Part shown: piece by piece, positions 6,391 to 15,668 of the stretch
Layout: every line of letters begins with the position of its first letter
Position numbering within the stretch: position 1 is the first letter of the stretch
IMG/VR virus record: IMGVR_UViG_3300001460_000046
Location: 1-32,626 of that record
Length of the DNA stretch: 32,626 nucleotides
Origin: a virus
Reading direction: 5' to 3' (one strand)
Program-made: the position numbers and the translations under genes
The notes under the pieces: generated by a model
What the model was told of the DNA's origin: nothing
The model's database searches: none
What the model saw: the letters and a program-made list of their open reading frames with translations, nothing else

Positions 6391-6786
6391 GTGGATATTT
6401 TAGAAAAGTATATAAGTGAGATAGAAAAAGATTTAGAGATCAATGAATTTAATCTTAAAGATTCATCGATGAAAACTCCTGCTCGTAAACATTATTGGGT
6501 AAGTAAACTTATCAATCATAAAAAAAATCTTATTAGGTTAAAAAAGGAAAAAGATAATTTAAAGAAAAATATAACATTTCAAATTATTGAGGAAAGTCCA
6601 ATCAAAGTAACAACTCCAACTGCTGAAAGAGCTGCATTGAATCATGAAAAAATGATAACTATGTCAGAAAAAATAAAAGAGGAAGAATTGGTTATTGAAT
6701 TTTTAGAAAAGACTGAAAAAACTTTTAGTGCTATTGGTTTTGATATAAAAAATATTATTGAAATTATGAAAATGGAACAATTATGA
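6391..6786 (+). CDS. uvsY: UvsY-like recombination mediator
   Basis: 131 aa, GTG start. T4 UvsY (137 aa) loads the UvsX recombinase onto gp32-coated single-stranded DNA. This protein has the same length, an all-helical charged make-up and a UvsY-like layout: an N-terminal helix (MDILEKYISEIEKDLEI), the YWVSKLINHKKNLIRLKKEK segment matching the T4 YSKWLNKHSSIKKEMLRIEAQK region, and the ending FSAIGFDIKNIIEIMKMEQL matching the T4 KSRGFAIKHIQDMR end. The neighbour is uvsW (overlapping ATGA), as in T4. Its promoter is a TATAAT box 6 nt before the GTG. Confidence 0.85.
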   Translation: MDILEKYISEIEKDLEINEFNLKDSSMKTPARKHYWVSKLINHKKNLIRLKKEKDNLKKNITFQIIEESPIKVTTPTAERAALNHEKMITMSEKIKEEELVIEFLEKTEKTFSAIGFDIKNIIEIMKMEQL

Positions 6787-8216
6787 TTGAGTTTAAATTA
6801 GATAAAAATAAAATTAAAGTTGTAACTTCTAATTTAGATGAAATAAGAGAGTATTTTAGTGTTAATGACGATACAGCAAGATTTAGATTTAAAGGTAGAG
6901 CAAGATTTATAGTCTCGCCTAGAATATATTGTATAACACCAACAGGTTTATTTGAACCTGGAATGTTTTATGATGTTTTGACTTATATAAAAATGCAATA
7001 TCCGAATGAAGATATTATAGTTGATAATGATATAACTTCTTTAGTAAAGCCAGTTCTTAAAGATGTAAAATTGTATAATAATTTAAAGTATGAATTGAGA
7101 GATTACCAACAAGAAGCTTGTAAAAATGCTATTGCATTTGGTAGAGGTATTCTTAAAATGGGTACCGGTGCTGGTAAAACTTTAACTATATGTTCTTTAT
7201 TAATGAGTTTATATCTTCAAAAAAAAGAAAAGAAGGAATCATTTAAATGCTTATTAATTGTACCAGATTTAGGTCTTGTTAGTCAAACATATACTGATTT
7301 TGAGCAGTATAATGCGTTATTTAAATTTACTAAATGGACAGGAAAAAATAAACCAGATTTAACAGCAAATGTTATTATTGCTAATTTAGGTATATTACAA
7401 AGCCGTTTTATTGAAAATGATTGGTTGAAAGAAGTAGATGCTCTTGTTATAGATGAGTGTCATAAAGTTAAAAAATCAAATAAGATTAGTAAAATGGTAC
7501 AGCAGATAAAAACAGCACATAAATTCGGTTTAACTGGTACGTTACCTGATAATAAACCTGATGAATGGAATATTAAAGGTAAAATAGGAAAGGTAATTTA
7601 TGATAAAGATAGCTATGAACTAAGACTAGAAAAGTATCTAACTACTGTAAACGTTAGTATTATAGATTTAAAATATAATGATAAACCTTTATACGTTTCA
7701 GGTACTAATAATTTTAAAAATGAACTTGATTTTATATATACAAATGAATTTAGAAATAATTTAATAAAAGGTATGTGTAGTAAATTTGATAATAATTCTC
7801 TTATATTAGTTAATCATTTAGCACATGGTGATGCGTTATATAATAAACTCTCAGAATGCGAAAATAAGCAAGTATTCTTTGTAAAAGGAGAAGTAGAAGT
7901 TGAGACTAGAGATGAAATTAAAAAAATAATGGAAACTAATAATAATGTTATTTGTATAGCAATGAGTTCAATTTTTAGTACAGGTATTAATATTAAAAAT
8001 ATACATATGATTATGTTTGCATCTGGTGGTAAAAGTTTTATTAGAACAATTCAATCTATAGGTAGAGGTTTAAGATTACATGATAATAAAAATAAATTAG
8101 TAATAATAGATTTAGCAGATCACTTAAAATATGGTGAAAGACATTCCCTTAAGAGAAAAGAAATATATAATCAAGAAAAAATAAATTATAAAATTACTGA
8201 AATAGTTGAAAAATAA
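6783..8216 (+). CDS. uvsW: UvsW-like RNA-DNA/branch-migrating SF2 helicase
   Basis: 477 aa. T4 UvsW unwinds R-loops, migrates branches and helps shut down origin-dependent replication. Visible SF2 motifs are LRDYQQEA (Q-like), Walker A GTGAGKT (~127-133), Walker B/DECH (~224-227), a motif III-like LTGTL, and motif VI SIGRGLR near the C-terminus. The N-terminal ~100 residues match the small UvsW N-domain in size and position. It overlaps uvsY by 4 nt and probably shares its promoter. Confidence 0.93.
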   Translation: MIEFKLDKNKIKVVTSNLDEIREYFSVNDDTARFRFKGRARFIVSPRIYCITPTGLFEPGMFYDVLTYIKMQYPNEDIIVDNDITSLVKPVLKDVKLYNNLKYELRDYQQEACKNAIAFGRGILKMGTGAGKTLTICSLLMSLYLQKKEKKESFKCLLIVPDLGLVSQTYTDFEQYNALFKFTKWTGKNKPDLTANVIIANLGILQSRFIENDWLKEVDALVIDECHKVKKSNKISKMVQQIKTAHKFGLTGTLPDNKPDEWNIKGKIGKVIYDKDSYELRLEKYLTTVNVSIIDLKYNDKPLYVSGTNNFKNELDFIYTNEFRNNLIKGMCSKFDNNSLILVNHLAHGDALYNKLSECENKQVFFVKGEVEVETRDEIKKIMETNNNVICIAMSSIFSTGINIKNIHMIMFASGGKSFIRTIQSIGRGLRLHDNKNKLVIIDLADHLKYGERHSLKRKEIYNQEKINYKITEIVEK

Positions 8217-8233
8217 ATATTTTATTCTATAAT
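8206..8233 (+). promoter_or_regulatory. Sigma70-like promoter of gp55
   Basis: TTGAAA (8206-8211), 16-nt spacer, TATAAT (8228-8233), then 5 nt to the ATG at 8239. The -35 box lies in the end of uvsW. Confidence 0.7.
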
Positions 8234-8238
8234 TAGAT

Positions 8239-8619
8239 ATGGCTAATACTAAAAAAACTACCACGAAAAAAACTACTGGTAAAAGACGAGGACCTAAACC
8301 TAAAAAGACTGAATACTATGTTGATCCTCGAGATTTAAAAGCTGAACTAGTAGCTTATTATGATAGTGAAGATTGTTCTAGAGAACTTGCTGATATGATT
8401 CATAAAATAGCCCATGGTTTAAGTTATTCATCTAATTTTATAAACTATACATATAGAGATGAAATGGTAGGAGACGCATTAGTAAAAATGTATACTGCAG
8501 TTACAAATAAGAAATTTGATATAACGTCTGAATATAATCCATTTAGTTATTTTACTACTATTGCTTTTCATGCGTTTATTAACCGTATAAAAAAGAAAAG
8601 AAACATACTGAAACTTTAA
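8239..8619 (+). CDS. gp55: Late sigma factor gp55-like, 5' part of a frameshifted gene
   Basis: The protein has a Lys/Thr-rich start, then the gp55 core: YTYRDEMVGDALVKMYTAV, FDITSEYNPFSYFTTIAFHAFINRIKKK, the sigma region 2-like segment that recognises the late -10 octamer. After RIKKK the frame is lost and runs out as RNILKL. One A missing from the A6 run at 8589-8594 explains this: with A7 the protein continues INRIKKEKKHTETLNQYKEKVYEQEM, as expected for gp55. The gene's product would read the TATAAATA-type promoters seen throughout this window. Confidence 0.88.
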   Translation: MANTKKTTTKKTTGKRRGPKPKKTEYYVDPRDLKAELVAYYDSEDCSRELADMIHKIAHGLSYSSNFINYTYRDEMVGDALVKMYTAVTNKKFDITSEYNPFSYFTTIAFHAFINRIKKKRNILKL

Positions 8620-8717
8620 ACCAATATAAAGAAAAGGTTTATGAACAAGAAATGATCGACTCAACTGATGGCATGGTTTACGTTAAGCCGTTAAATGAAG
8701 ACGATAGTGATGAGTAG
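8595..8717 (+). CDS. gp55: 3' part of frameshifted gp55
   Basis: This frame reads EKKHTETLNQYKEKVYEQEM and ends VKPLNEDDSDE with TAG at 8715-8717, overlapping the start of gp47. It has no start of its own and completes gp55 to about 159 aa, somewhat shorter than the T4 protein (185 aa). The C-terminus is acidic, without the obvious hydrophobic clamp-binding end known in T4 gp55. Confidence 0.75.
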   Translation, partial: EKKHTETLNQYKEKVYEQEMIDSTDGMVYVKPLNEDDSDE

Positions 8718-9756
8718 GGTAGCTATTTTTTCAGATCTTCATCTTGGTGTACATCAAAATAATGATTTTTGGTTAGGTATATCTAATAAATGGGTTGAAT
8801 GGTATATTGGTAAACTGAAGGAAAATAATATTAGTGAGATTATTTTCTGTGGTGATTTCTTTCATTATAGAGATGAAATATCTGTTAAGACGTTAAATTT
8901 TGCAAAAGACTTATTAGATAAATTTAATGATTTTAAAATTACTATGATTACCGGTAATCATGATGCTTGGTATAAAGATACAAGTGAAATAAACAGTTTA
9001 AGTATCTTTAAAGGATATAAAAATATTAAAATTTATGATAAACTTCAAACGGTCGATTTATATAATAACGACGTGACGTTTTGTCCTTGGGGTACTAAAA
9101 TAGATGATATACCAAAAAGTGATGTTTTATTTGGTCATTTTGAATTAGAAAATTTTAAAATGAATGCATTTAAAATATGTGATCATGGAGATGATCCTGA
9201 AGTATTGATTAAAAAATGTTCTTTAATTTTTTCAGGGCATTTTCATAGAGAAGATACTAAAAATTTTAATAGTGGTGAGAGTAAAATAATTTATGTCGGT
9301 AACCCTTTTGAAATGGATTTTGGTGATATAGGTTCAAAGAAAGGGTTTTATATTTTTGATTTTAATGATAAAAAATTAGAATGGATAGATAATGATATTA
9401 CACCTAAACATCATAAAATATTTTTATCTAAATTAATTAACTGTAAAAATATACATGTAGAAAATTTATTTGAAAAAATATTACCTGGTAATATAATAAA
9501 ATTAATTATTGATAAAAATATTAGTACTGAACATTTAGATATTCTTACAGCTAAATTTACATCGTGTAGACCTGTAGAATTAAGGATAGATTATGATATT
9601 AATTATAATAAACTTAAAATAGAAAATGATATGGATTATGATCTATCAGGAGTTGATATCAATCATGCTATAGAAGAATTTATTAATTTGTTAGATATAG
9701 AAAATAAAAGAGATGTTGTTAATTATACACAATCTTTATATGAAAAAGTTAAATGA
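8710..9756 (+). CDS. gp47: gp47-like (Mre11-type) recombination nuclease subunit
   Basis: 348 aa from ATG 8710 (MSRVAIFSDLHLG), which overlaps the gp55 stop; an ATG at 8695 in frame would add five residues. Calcineurin-like phosphoesterase motifs are in order: SDLHLG, GDFFH, GNHDAW, FGHFE and SGHFHRE. With gp46 it forms the SbcCD/Mre11-Rad50-type nuclease that resects ends for recombination and recombination-dependent replication. It overlaps gp46 by 4 nt (ATGA), consistent with equimolar production. Confidence 0.93.
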   Translation: MSRVAIFSDLHLGVHQNNDFWLGISNKWVEWYIGKLKENNISEIIFCGDFFHYRDEISVKTLNFAKDLLDKFNDFKITMITGNHDAWYKDTSEINSLSIFKGYKNIKIYDKLQTVDLYNNDVTFCPWGTKIDDIPKSDVLFGHFELENFKMNAFKICDHGDDPEVLIKKCSLIFSGHFHREDTKNFNSGESKIIYVGNPFEMDFGDIGSKKGFYIFDFNDKKLEWIDNDITPKHHKIFLSKLINCKNIHVENLFEKILPGNIIKLIIDKNISTEHLDILTAKFTSCRPVELRIDYDINYNKLKIENDMDYDLSGVDINHAIEEFINLLDIENKRDVVNYTQSLYEKVK

Positions 9757-11558
9757 AATACGTAAAATTTAAAGATTTAAAAATAAGGAATTTTTTATCA
9801 GTAGGTGAAGATGTCGTTAATATAGGTTTTGAAAAAGGCTTGCATATTGTAACCGGTATTAATAGAGATAAAGAAGATAGGAGAAACGGTGTCGGTAAGA
9901 GTACTGTAGCTGATGCTTTATATTTTGCTATATTTGGACAGACTTTAAGAGATTTAAAAAAGAATTTTATAGCTAATAATCTTACTGGTGGTACTTGTGA
10001 AGTACAATTATCATTTACTGTTGACGATCCTAAGCACGGGGTTAATGAGTTTGATATAATTAGAACTTTAAACCCATCTAAGTGCTATGTATATAAAAAC
10101 GGTAATGATAAGACCAGAGATAGTATAACTAATACAAACGAATATATAGGTACAGTTTTATCTGCTACTCCTGAGATATTTCAAAATTGTGTTATAATGA
10201 CTCTTAATAATCATATACCTTTTATGGCTAAGAATAAAACTGAAAAACGTAAGTTTATTGAGCAAATTTTTAACTTAGAGATATTTAGTAAAATGCTTTT
10301 TGAATTAAGAAATGAGCATAATGAAGTTAAGAAAAATTTTGATATTGAAATAACTCGATTAGAAGAAACTAATAATTATTTAACTACTCAAAAAACGCAT
10401 AGAGACAATTTTAATAATGATCAAGAAAATAAAATAAAATCATTAAAAGATACTATTCAAGTTCATAAAAATGATTTAAAAGAAACGCAGGATAAACTCT
10501 CTGATATTGAAGCTTTAGATGATCAACCTTATAAAGATAAATTAGTAGAATTAGAAACTAAGTTAACTCAGAGTACTGGAGATAAAGAAGAAGCAAATCG
10601 TCAATGTATTGAACAAACTCAAATTATAAAAACTAATGCTGAAAATCTTAAAAAATTAGGAACTGAAGAAGATACATGCCCTGTTTGTTTGAGACCTATT
10701 GAAGAGCATGATAAAGAAAAAATAGAAGAAGAAAAAGAGTATATTAGAAAGTTTTTAGTTGGGGAAAAGCAAGGAGTAGAAGCTTGTTTAAAGAAGATAG
10801 AAGAATTAAATGGTGAAATAACTAAAATAAATTCAGCTATAAAAATGGTTAATAATAAAATTAATGATATAGGTAATAAAAAATATGGTATTGATCATAT
10901 TAAAGATTCGGTAGTTTATATTGAAAAATGTATTACGGAAATTGAAACTGAATTAGACGGAGTTAAAAATGAAAAGAATACATTTTCAAACGCAGTTAAT
11001 GAATTACAGCAAAAAGTAGATAATATTAAAAATGAAATTAGTAGTCTTAAGAAGGTAATTAATTTGATGGATGTTGTAAAGTTTGTAGTAAGTGAAGAAG
11101 GGGTAAAAAGTTTTATAGTTAAAAAAATATTATCTCATTTTAATAGTAAGTTAACTCACTTTCTTAAAAAACTAGATAGTAACTGCGTTTGTATGTTTAA
11201 TGAATATTTTGAAGAAGAAATTGTCAATGAAAAAGGAAAAATAAGTCTATATAATAATTTTTCAGGAGCTGAAAGAAAAGCTATTGATTTAGCATGCTTA
11301 TTTTCATTTATGGATATGAGAAAAGCACAAGGTGATGTACATTATAATATTAGTTTTTATGATGAGTTATTTGATAGTAGTTTAGATGAAAAGGGAGTTG
11401 AGTTAGTTTTAGAAATTTTAAATGAAAGAGTAGATAAATTAAATGAATGCGTTATGGTGATAAGTCATAGAAAAGAGAGTATTAAATCTGCAACTGGTGA
11501 TATTATATTTTTAGAAAAACATAATGGCATTACTAAGAGAGTTAGTTTTATTGATTGA
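9753..11558 (+). CDS. gp46: gp46-like (Rad50-type) recombination ATPase
   Basis: 601 aa. Walker A is NGVGKST (~45-51); a coiled-coil arm surrounds the zinc-hook CPVC (309-312); the ABC signature is FSGAERKAIDLA, and the Walker B-type stretch is ISFYDELFDSSLDEKG. This is the SMC-like ATPase partner of gp47. The arms (about 190-300 and 320-440) are rich in Lys/Glu heptads. The length is slightly above T4 gp46 (560 aa). Transcription probably comes from the upstream uvsY/gp55 promoters. Confidence 0.94.
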   Translation: MKYVKFKDLKIRNFLSVGEDVVNIGFEKGLHIVTGINRDKEDRRNGVGKSTVADALYFAIFGQTLRDLKKNFIANNLTGGTCEVQLSFTVDDPKHGVNEFDIIRTLNPSKCYVYKNGNDKTRDSITNTNEYIGTVLSATPEIFQNCVIMTLNNHIPFMAKNKTEKRKFIEQIFNLEIFSKMLFELRNEHNEVKKNFDIEITRLEETNNYLTTQKTHRDNFNNDQENKIKSLKDTIQVHKNDLKETQDKLSDIEALDDQPYKDKLVELETKLTQSTGDKEEANRQCIEQTQIIKTNAENLKKLGTEEDTCPVCLRPIEEHDKEKIEEEKEYIRKFLVGEKQGVEACLKKIEELNGEITKINSAIKMVNNKINDIGNKKYGIDHIKDSVVYIEKCITEIETELDGVKNEKNTFSNAVNELQQKVDNIKNEISSLKKVINLMDVVKFVVSEEGVKSFIVKKILSHFNSKLTHFLKKLDSNCVCMFNEYFEEEIVNEKGKISLYNNFSGAERKAIDLACLFSFMDMRKAQGDVHYNISFYDELFDSSLDEKGVELVLEILNERVDKLNECVMVISHRKESIKSATGDIIFLEKHNGITKRVSFID

Positions 11559-11562
11559 TTTA

Positions 11563-11570
11563 TATAAATA
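11563..11570 (+). promoter_or_regulatory. Candidate late promoter TATAAATA
   Basis: Perfect TATAAATA, but 19 nt before the ATG at 11590, so a leader of about 13 nt is expected, unlike the 5-nt spacing elsewhere. A TTGATT at 11555-11560 with TAAATT 16 nt later is a competing sigma70-like reading. Confidence 0.5.
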
Positions 11571-11589
11571 AGTTATTAAATTATAGAAT

Positions 11590-12825
11590 ATGATAGTAGG
11601 TAACCATCCAATGAATCAATCGCCGTTTGCGGTTAAAACGCCCTTCCAAACTAATATTGCACCACAACAAATGCAATCAGGTCCTAAACAACCTCAAGCA
11701 CCTGAACAACCACCTGAAGCAGCTTTACCTCGCTTTTTAAATTATTATGCTGATTATTCAGGATGCGGTCATTGGAGAATGATATGGCCAGAGCAAGTAA
11801 TGAATGCGCATAGTAAAGCAGTGGTACATGGTTCTACAGTAATGAATGTAGACCCTCGATACTACGTCGATGTCAAAGGTGTGCGTATACAGAGACAAGC
11901 TACTCCACAGCAGTTAGAGTTTGTTAAATGGTTACGTCAAATAGCTGATAAAGAAGGTTTTAGATTAATTTATGAAATTGATGATATTTGTTTTTCTGAA
12001 GATATTCCTGACTATAACAAATATAAAACTGCATTTACAGATCCAGCAATTAGAAAATCAGCTCAAGAAATGATGTCAATGTGTGATGAAATTACAGTAA
12101 CATGCCCATTCATGAGAGATTATTATAAGGAAAAGACCGGTAATAAAAACGTTACAGTTATACCTAATTTTATGCCTAAATTTTGGATAGATAGATTTTA
12201 CGATCATAACCGTACGATGGAGAGTTTTGAGAAAAATAAAAGAAAACCAAGAATATTATATGCTGGTTCAGGAGCACATTTTGATGTAGAAAACAGAGTT
12301 AAACAGAGAGATGATTTTCATCATGTATTGCAAGTTATTGCAAATACTGTAGATGAATTTCAATGGGTATTTTTAGGTGCTTTTCCACTTTCATTAAGAC
12401 CGTTAGTTGATGCAGGAAAGATTGAATTTCATCCATGGAGAAGATTATTTGAATATGGTAAGGGTATATATGATCTAAATGTTAATATGATGGTTGCTCC
12501 TTTGGAAGATAATATTTTTAATAGATCTAAGTCTGATTTAAAATATATTGAAGCAAGTGCTTTTGGTATACCTATTGCATGCCAAGATATGTGTACATAT
12601 GAAAATGCACCTATTAAATTTAAGACTGGTCATGAAATGGTTGATCAAATAAGAAAAACATTATCTGATAGAAAAAGATATAAAGCTTTATGTAGAAAAG
12701 GAAGACAGTATGCAGAAACTAGATGGTTAGAAGATGACCGTAATATTGATTGTTATACTGAACTTTATCAATACGGAGTAGATGATCCTAGAAGAGTTAA
12801 TCTTAATAGATACAATTTAGATTAA
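11590..12825 (+). CDS. GT4-like glycosyltransferase with Pro/Gln-rich N-terminus
   Basis: 411 aa. The first ~45 residues are a disordered Pro/Gln-rich tail (NIAPQQMQSGPKQPQAPEQP). The rest is a GT-B fold: DEITVTCPFMRDYY and VTVIPNFMPKFW in the first half, RILYAGSGAHFDVE starting the second Rossmann domain, and RSKSDLKYIEASAFGIPIAC, the E-x7-E-type nucleotide-sugar site of GT4 enzymes. The acceptor is unknown; phage DNA, virion protein or host surface glycan are all possible. The tail and late-type promoter make association with the virion conceivable. It ends in a TTAA double stop with the convergent gene. Confidence 0.8.
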   Translation: MIVGNHPMNQSPFAVKTPFQTNIAPQQMQSGPKQPQAPEQPPEAALPRFLNYYADYSGCGHWRMIWPEQVMNAHSKAVVHGSTVMNVDPRYYVDVKGVRIQRQATPQQLEFVKWLRQIADKEGFRLIYEIDDICFSEDIPDYNKYKTAFTDPAIRKSAQEMMSMCDEITVTCPFMRDYYKEKTGNKNVTVIPNFMPKFWIDRFYDHNRTMESFEKNKRKPRILYAGSGAHFDVENRVKQRDDFHHVLQVIANTVDEFQWVFLGAFPLSLRPLVDAGKIEFHPWRRLFEYGKGIYDLNVNMMVAPLEDNIFNRSKSDLKYIEASAFGIPIACQDMCTYENAPIKFKTGHEMVDQIRKTLSDRKRYKALCRKGRQYAETRWLEDDRNIDCYTELYQYGVDDPRRVNLNRYNLD

Positions 12826-13010
12826 ATCCCGGAACCGTATGACGTATCATCGTCTCCTAAATTAAACTCTCCTTGTGAGGGTTTTTTAGGTTTAGGAGCT
12901 ATAATAGGATTTTTCTTCTTTCTTTTACCAAGTATAGATGCAGCTTCTCTATAACCGACGTTATATTTTCTCATATATTTTTTTATTACTTGATCGAATC
13001 CTGGAGTCAT
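12822..13010 (-). CDS. Small basic late protein
   Basis: 62 aa from ATG 13010. This start is chosen because a perfect TATAAATA lies 8 nt upstream; the longer reading from 13037 would place the promoter inside the coding region. The product starts MTPGFDQVIKKYMRKYNVGY, has a helix with REAASILGKRKKK, then a Pro/Lys-rich linker and an acidic Gly/Ser end. Not recognised. The small basic helical part suggests DNA binding. It lies alone between a glycosyltransferase and DNA polymerase genes on the other strand. Confidence 0.7.
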   Translation of the reverse strand: MTPGFDQVIKKYMRKYNVGYREAASILGKRKKKNPIIAPKPKKPSQGEFNLGDDDTSYGSGI

Positions 13011-13013
13011 ATA

Positions 13014-13042
13014 TTGATTATTTATAGGAACGTTCATATAAT
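13014..13042 (+). promoter_or_regulatory. Sigma70-like promoter of gp43 with AGGAACG spacer element
   Basis: TTGATT (13014-13019), 17-nt spacer, TATAAT (13037-13042), 6 nt to the GTG at 13049. The spacer carries AGGAACG at its positions 7-13 (13026-13032), the same place as in the gp32 promoter. Confidence 0.7.
13019..13026 (-). promoter_or_regulatory. Late promoter octamer TATAAATA
   Basis: Perfect minus-strand TATAAATA with 8 nt to the ATG at 13010. It overlaps the -35/spacer part of the gp43 promoter on the other strand. Confidence 0.7.
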
Positions 13043-13048
13043 TAATAA

Positions 13049-15604
13049 GTGAGTTACCGTAATATATATTATGATTCGAGAGAAAGATGTGTCCATTTGT
13101 TTACTTGGGATAAAGATGGTAAAAGAATTAAAGTTACCAATTCGTTTGACCCTTACTGCTATTTAGAAGGTAAAGGAGATGCTGAGTCTATATATGGTAC
13201 TAAATTAGTTAAGAAAATTTTCAATACTCAGTATGATAGATATAAGTATTTGAAAGATACTAATATAAAAAGAGTTTTTGAAAACTTACCTGCAACTCAA
13301 CAGTACTTAGTTGATACTTTTTGGAAAGAAAATGAGAAGCCTGAGTTTAGTAAAAACCCTATTAAAGTTTTATTTTTAGATATTGAGACTTATTCACCCG
13401 ATGAGTTTCCTAAACCTGCTGACCCGACTCATACAGTTAATGTTATAACTTGTTTTGACTCATTAAACGGTAGATATACAACTTTTGGTTTAAAAGACTA
13501 CGATAATAAAGATGATGATGTAGTATATCATAAATGTGAGTCTGAAAGAGATTTATTTAAAAAGTTTGTAATGTATATTGAGAAGGATTATCCGGATATC
13601 ATGAGTGGATGGAATTCTGAATTTTTTGATTTACCGTATATTTTGAATAGATGTACTAGAATACTTGGCGAAGAATGGACTAATAGATTATCTCCTTCTG
13701 GTAGAGTTTATAGCAGAACTATAAAAGGTATGTTTGGTGTAGAACAAGTTAGATGGTATATTGAAGGTATGTCGTTAATTGATTACTTAGATGTATATAA
13801 ACGTTTTTCAGTCGGTGTTAAAGAAAGTTATAAGTTAGATAATATCGGTGCTACTGAGTTAGGAGAACAGAAAGTAGATTTTGGTAATATGAATCTTGCA
13901 ACGCTATCAGATAATGATTGGCAAACGTTTGTAGAATATAATATTCAAGACGTTAGACTGCTAGCTAAGTTAGAAGAAAAACTAAAGTATACTGAGCTTA
14001 TTAAAATGTTAGCTTATGTTGGTTTAACTACGTTTGAAGCTGCTCTAGGTTCATTATCGGTTATTAATGGGGCAACTGCAGTAAGGGCAAGATATCGTGA
14101 TCAAAAGATTCCATCGTTTATACGAAATGAAGATACAGGTAAAAATCCTGGTGCCTATGTTGGTGAACCTTTGAAAGGATTTCAAGAAAATATTATATCT
14201 TTTGATGCTAATTCTCTATATCCGAATGTGATGATATCTCTTAATATGTCTCCTGAAACTAAAGTAGCTAAAATAGAAGATAAAAATAATTCTGAGATAG
14301 TTTTAAGACATGTAAATGGTCAAGTGTTTAGTTTAAAGCATGATAAATTTTTAGAGTTCTGTAAAAAAGAGCAGATAGCTATTAGTAAAGCAAACGTTTT
14401 ATTTACTCAAAAACGTAAAGGGGTTATGCCTGAAATTTTAGACTATTATTATAATGAAAGAGTTAAAATTAAAAAAGAACTTGGTACTATAAAAAGAGAG
14501 TATTCTAAAACTAAAAACGATAAACTTAAATTTAAAATAGAACAACTTGATGCTAAGCAGTTGTGTATAAAAGTTTTTATTAATTCAATTTATGGTTATT
14601 TTGGTAATAAAAATGCACCGTTTGGGGATGATGATATTGCTTCATCAATTACTTTAACTGGTCAATCAGTTATTAAAAAATCTAATGATTTATTAAAAGA
14701 ATATATAAAACGAAAAACTAAAATAGAAGATGATAAAATCCTTAATCAATGTATTGTATATAACGATACTGATAGTAGTTATATTTCAGTTAAGCCTCTT
14801 ATTACAGCTGGTCTTTCGTTTACTGGTGATGACGGTAAATTAACTCAAGAGTTTTTTAATGAGGTACAAAATATTGAAGACTTCTTAAATGATGAAATTA
14901 AAGTATGGGGTAGAAAAGCTCTAAATAGTAGAGATTGTAGATTCGTGTTTAAACGTGAGGTAATTGCAGATGTAGGTATCTTTCTACAAAAGAAAAGATA
15001 CGTTCTTCACATATTAGATGATGAAGGTATACCTATGGATAAGTATAAGTATACCGGAGTAGAAGTAGTAAGAAGTACTATGCCTGATGCTATTAAACCT
15101 CATGTTAAAAATATTATTGAAACTATGCTTTCAACTCAAAATATTGGTGAGACTAATAAAGCATTAGATAACGTTTATAAAATTTTTAAAGATCTACCTG
15201 TGGAAGATATAACGTTTGTATCAGGTATTAAAGGTTATGAAAGATACGCAGGTCAATGCGATGGTTATAAAACTGCTAAAGGTATGCCTATTCACGTTAA
15301 AGCAGCATACTTCCATAATTTAATTTTAAAAAGACTTGGAGTTGAGAATAAGTATGAAACTATCAGTTCAGGTGATAAGGTAAGATACTTCTACGTAGAG
15401 CATCCTAACCCTTATAATTTATCATGCATTGCTTATAAGTATTACTACCCTGAAGAGTTTAAGAAAATATTTCATGCAGATTATGATAAGATGTTTGAAA
15501 AGATTCTATATAATGTAATTGAAAGATTTTATGATAACGTTAATTGGACTCCTCAGAAACCTGGTAGTGCAGTTCAGACTAATTTATTTGAACTCTTAAG
15601 TTAA
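13049..15604 (+). CDS. gp43: DNA polymerase gp43 (family B)
   Basis: 851 aa, GTG start 6 nt after TATAAT. 3'-5' exonuclease motifs: DIETYSPDEFP (Exo I), WNSEFFDLPYI (Exo II), YNIQDVRLLAKLE (Exo III). Polymerase motifs: FDANSLYPNVMI (motif A), KVFINSIYGYFGNK (motif B) and YNDTDSSY (motif C). The length is near T4 gp43 (898 aa). The C-terminus QTNLFELLS is in the place where T4 gp43 has its clamp-binding tail and probably binds gp45. All catalytic motifs are intact. Confidence 0.97.
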   Translation: MSYRNIYYDSRERCVHLFTWDKDGKRIKVTNSFDPYCYLEGKGDAESIYGTKLVKKIFNTQYDRYKYLKDTNIKRVFENLPATQQYLVDTFWKENEKPEFSKNPIKVLFLDIETYSPDEFPKPADPTHTVNVITCFDSLNGRYTTFGLKDYDNKDDDVVYHKCESERDLFKKFVMYIEKDYPDIMSGWNSEFFDLPYILNRCTRILGEEWTNRLSPSGRVYSRTIKGMFGVEQVRWYIEGMSLIDYLDVYKRFSVGVKESYKLDNIGATELGEQKVDFGNMNLATLSDNDWQTFVEYNIQDVRLLAKLEEKLKYTELIKMLAYVGLTTFEAALGSLSVINGATAVRARYRDQKIPSFIRNEDTGKNPGAYVGEPLKGFQENIISFDANSLYPNVMISLNMSPETKVAKIEDKNNSEIVLRHVNGQVFSLKHDKFLEFCKKEQIAISKANVLFTQKRKGVMPEILDYYYNERVKIKKELGTIKREYSKTKNDKLKFKIEQLDAKQLCIKVFINSIYGYFGNKNAPFGDDDIASSITLTGQSVIKKSNDLLKEYIKRKTKIEDDKILNQCIVYNDTDSSYISVKPLITAGLSFTGDDGKLTQEFFNEVQNIEDFLNDEIKVWGRKALNSRDCRFVFKREVIADVGIFLQKKRYVLHILDDEGIPMDKYKYTGVEVVRSTMPDAIKPHVKNIIETMLSTQNIGETNKALDNVYKIFKDLPVEDITFVSGIKGYERYAGQCDGYKTAKGMPIHVKAAYFHNLILKRLGVENKYETISSGDKVRYFYVEHPNPYNLSCIAYKYYYPEEFKKIFHADYDKMFEKILYNVIERFYDNVNWTPQKPGSAVQTNLFELLS

Positions 15605-15634
15605 CATCTTTTTAAGTAAGTATAAAGAAAATAG

Positions 15635-15662
15635 TTGAATTAAGTAATTAATAATATAAAAT
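15635..15662 (+). promoter_or_regulatory. Sigma70-like promoter
   Basis: TTGAAT (15635-15640), 16-nt spacer, TAAAAT (15657-15662), then 6 nt to the ATG at 15669. The spacing to the start codon matches the other early promoters. Confidence 0.6.
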
Positions 15663-15668
15663 AATACT

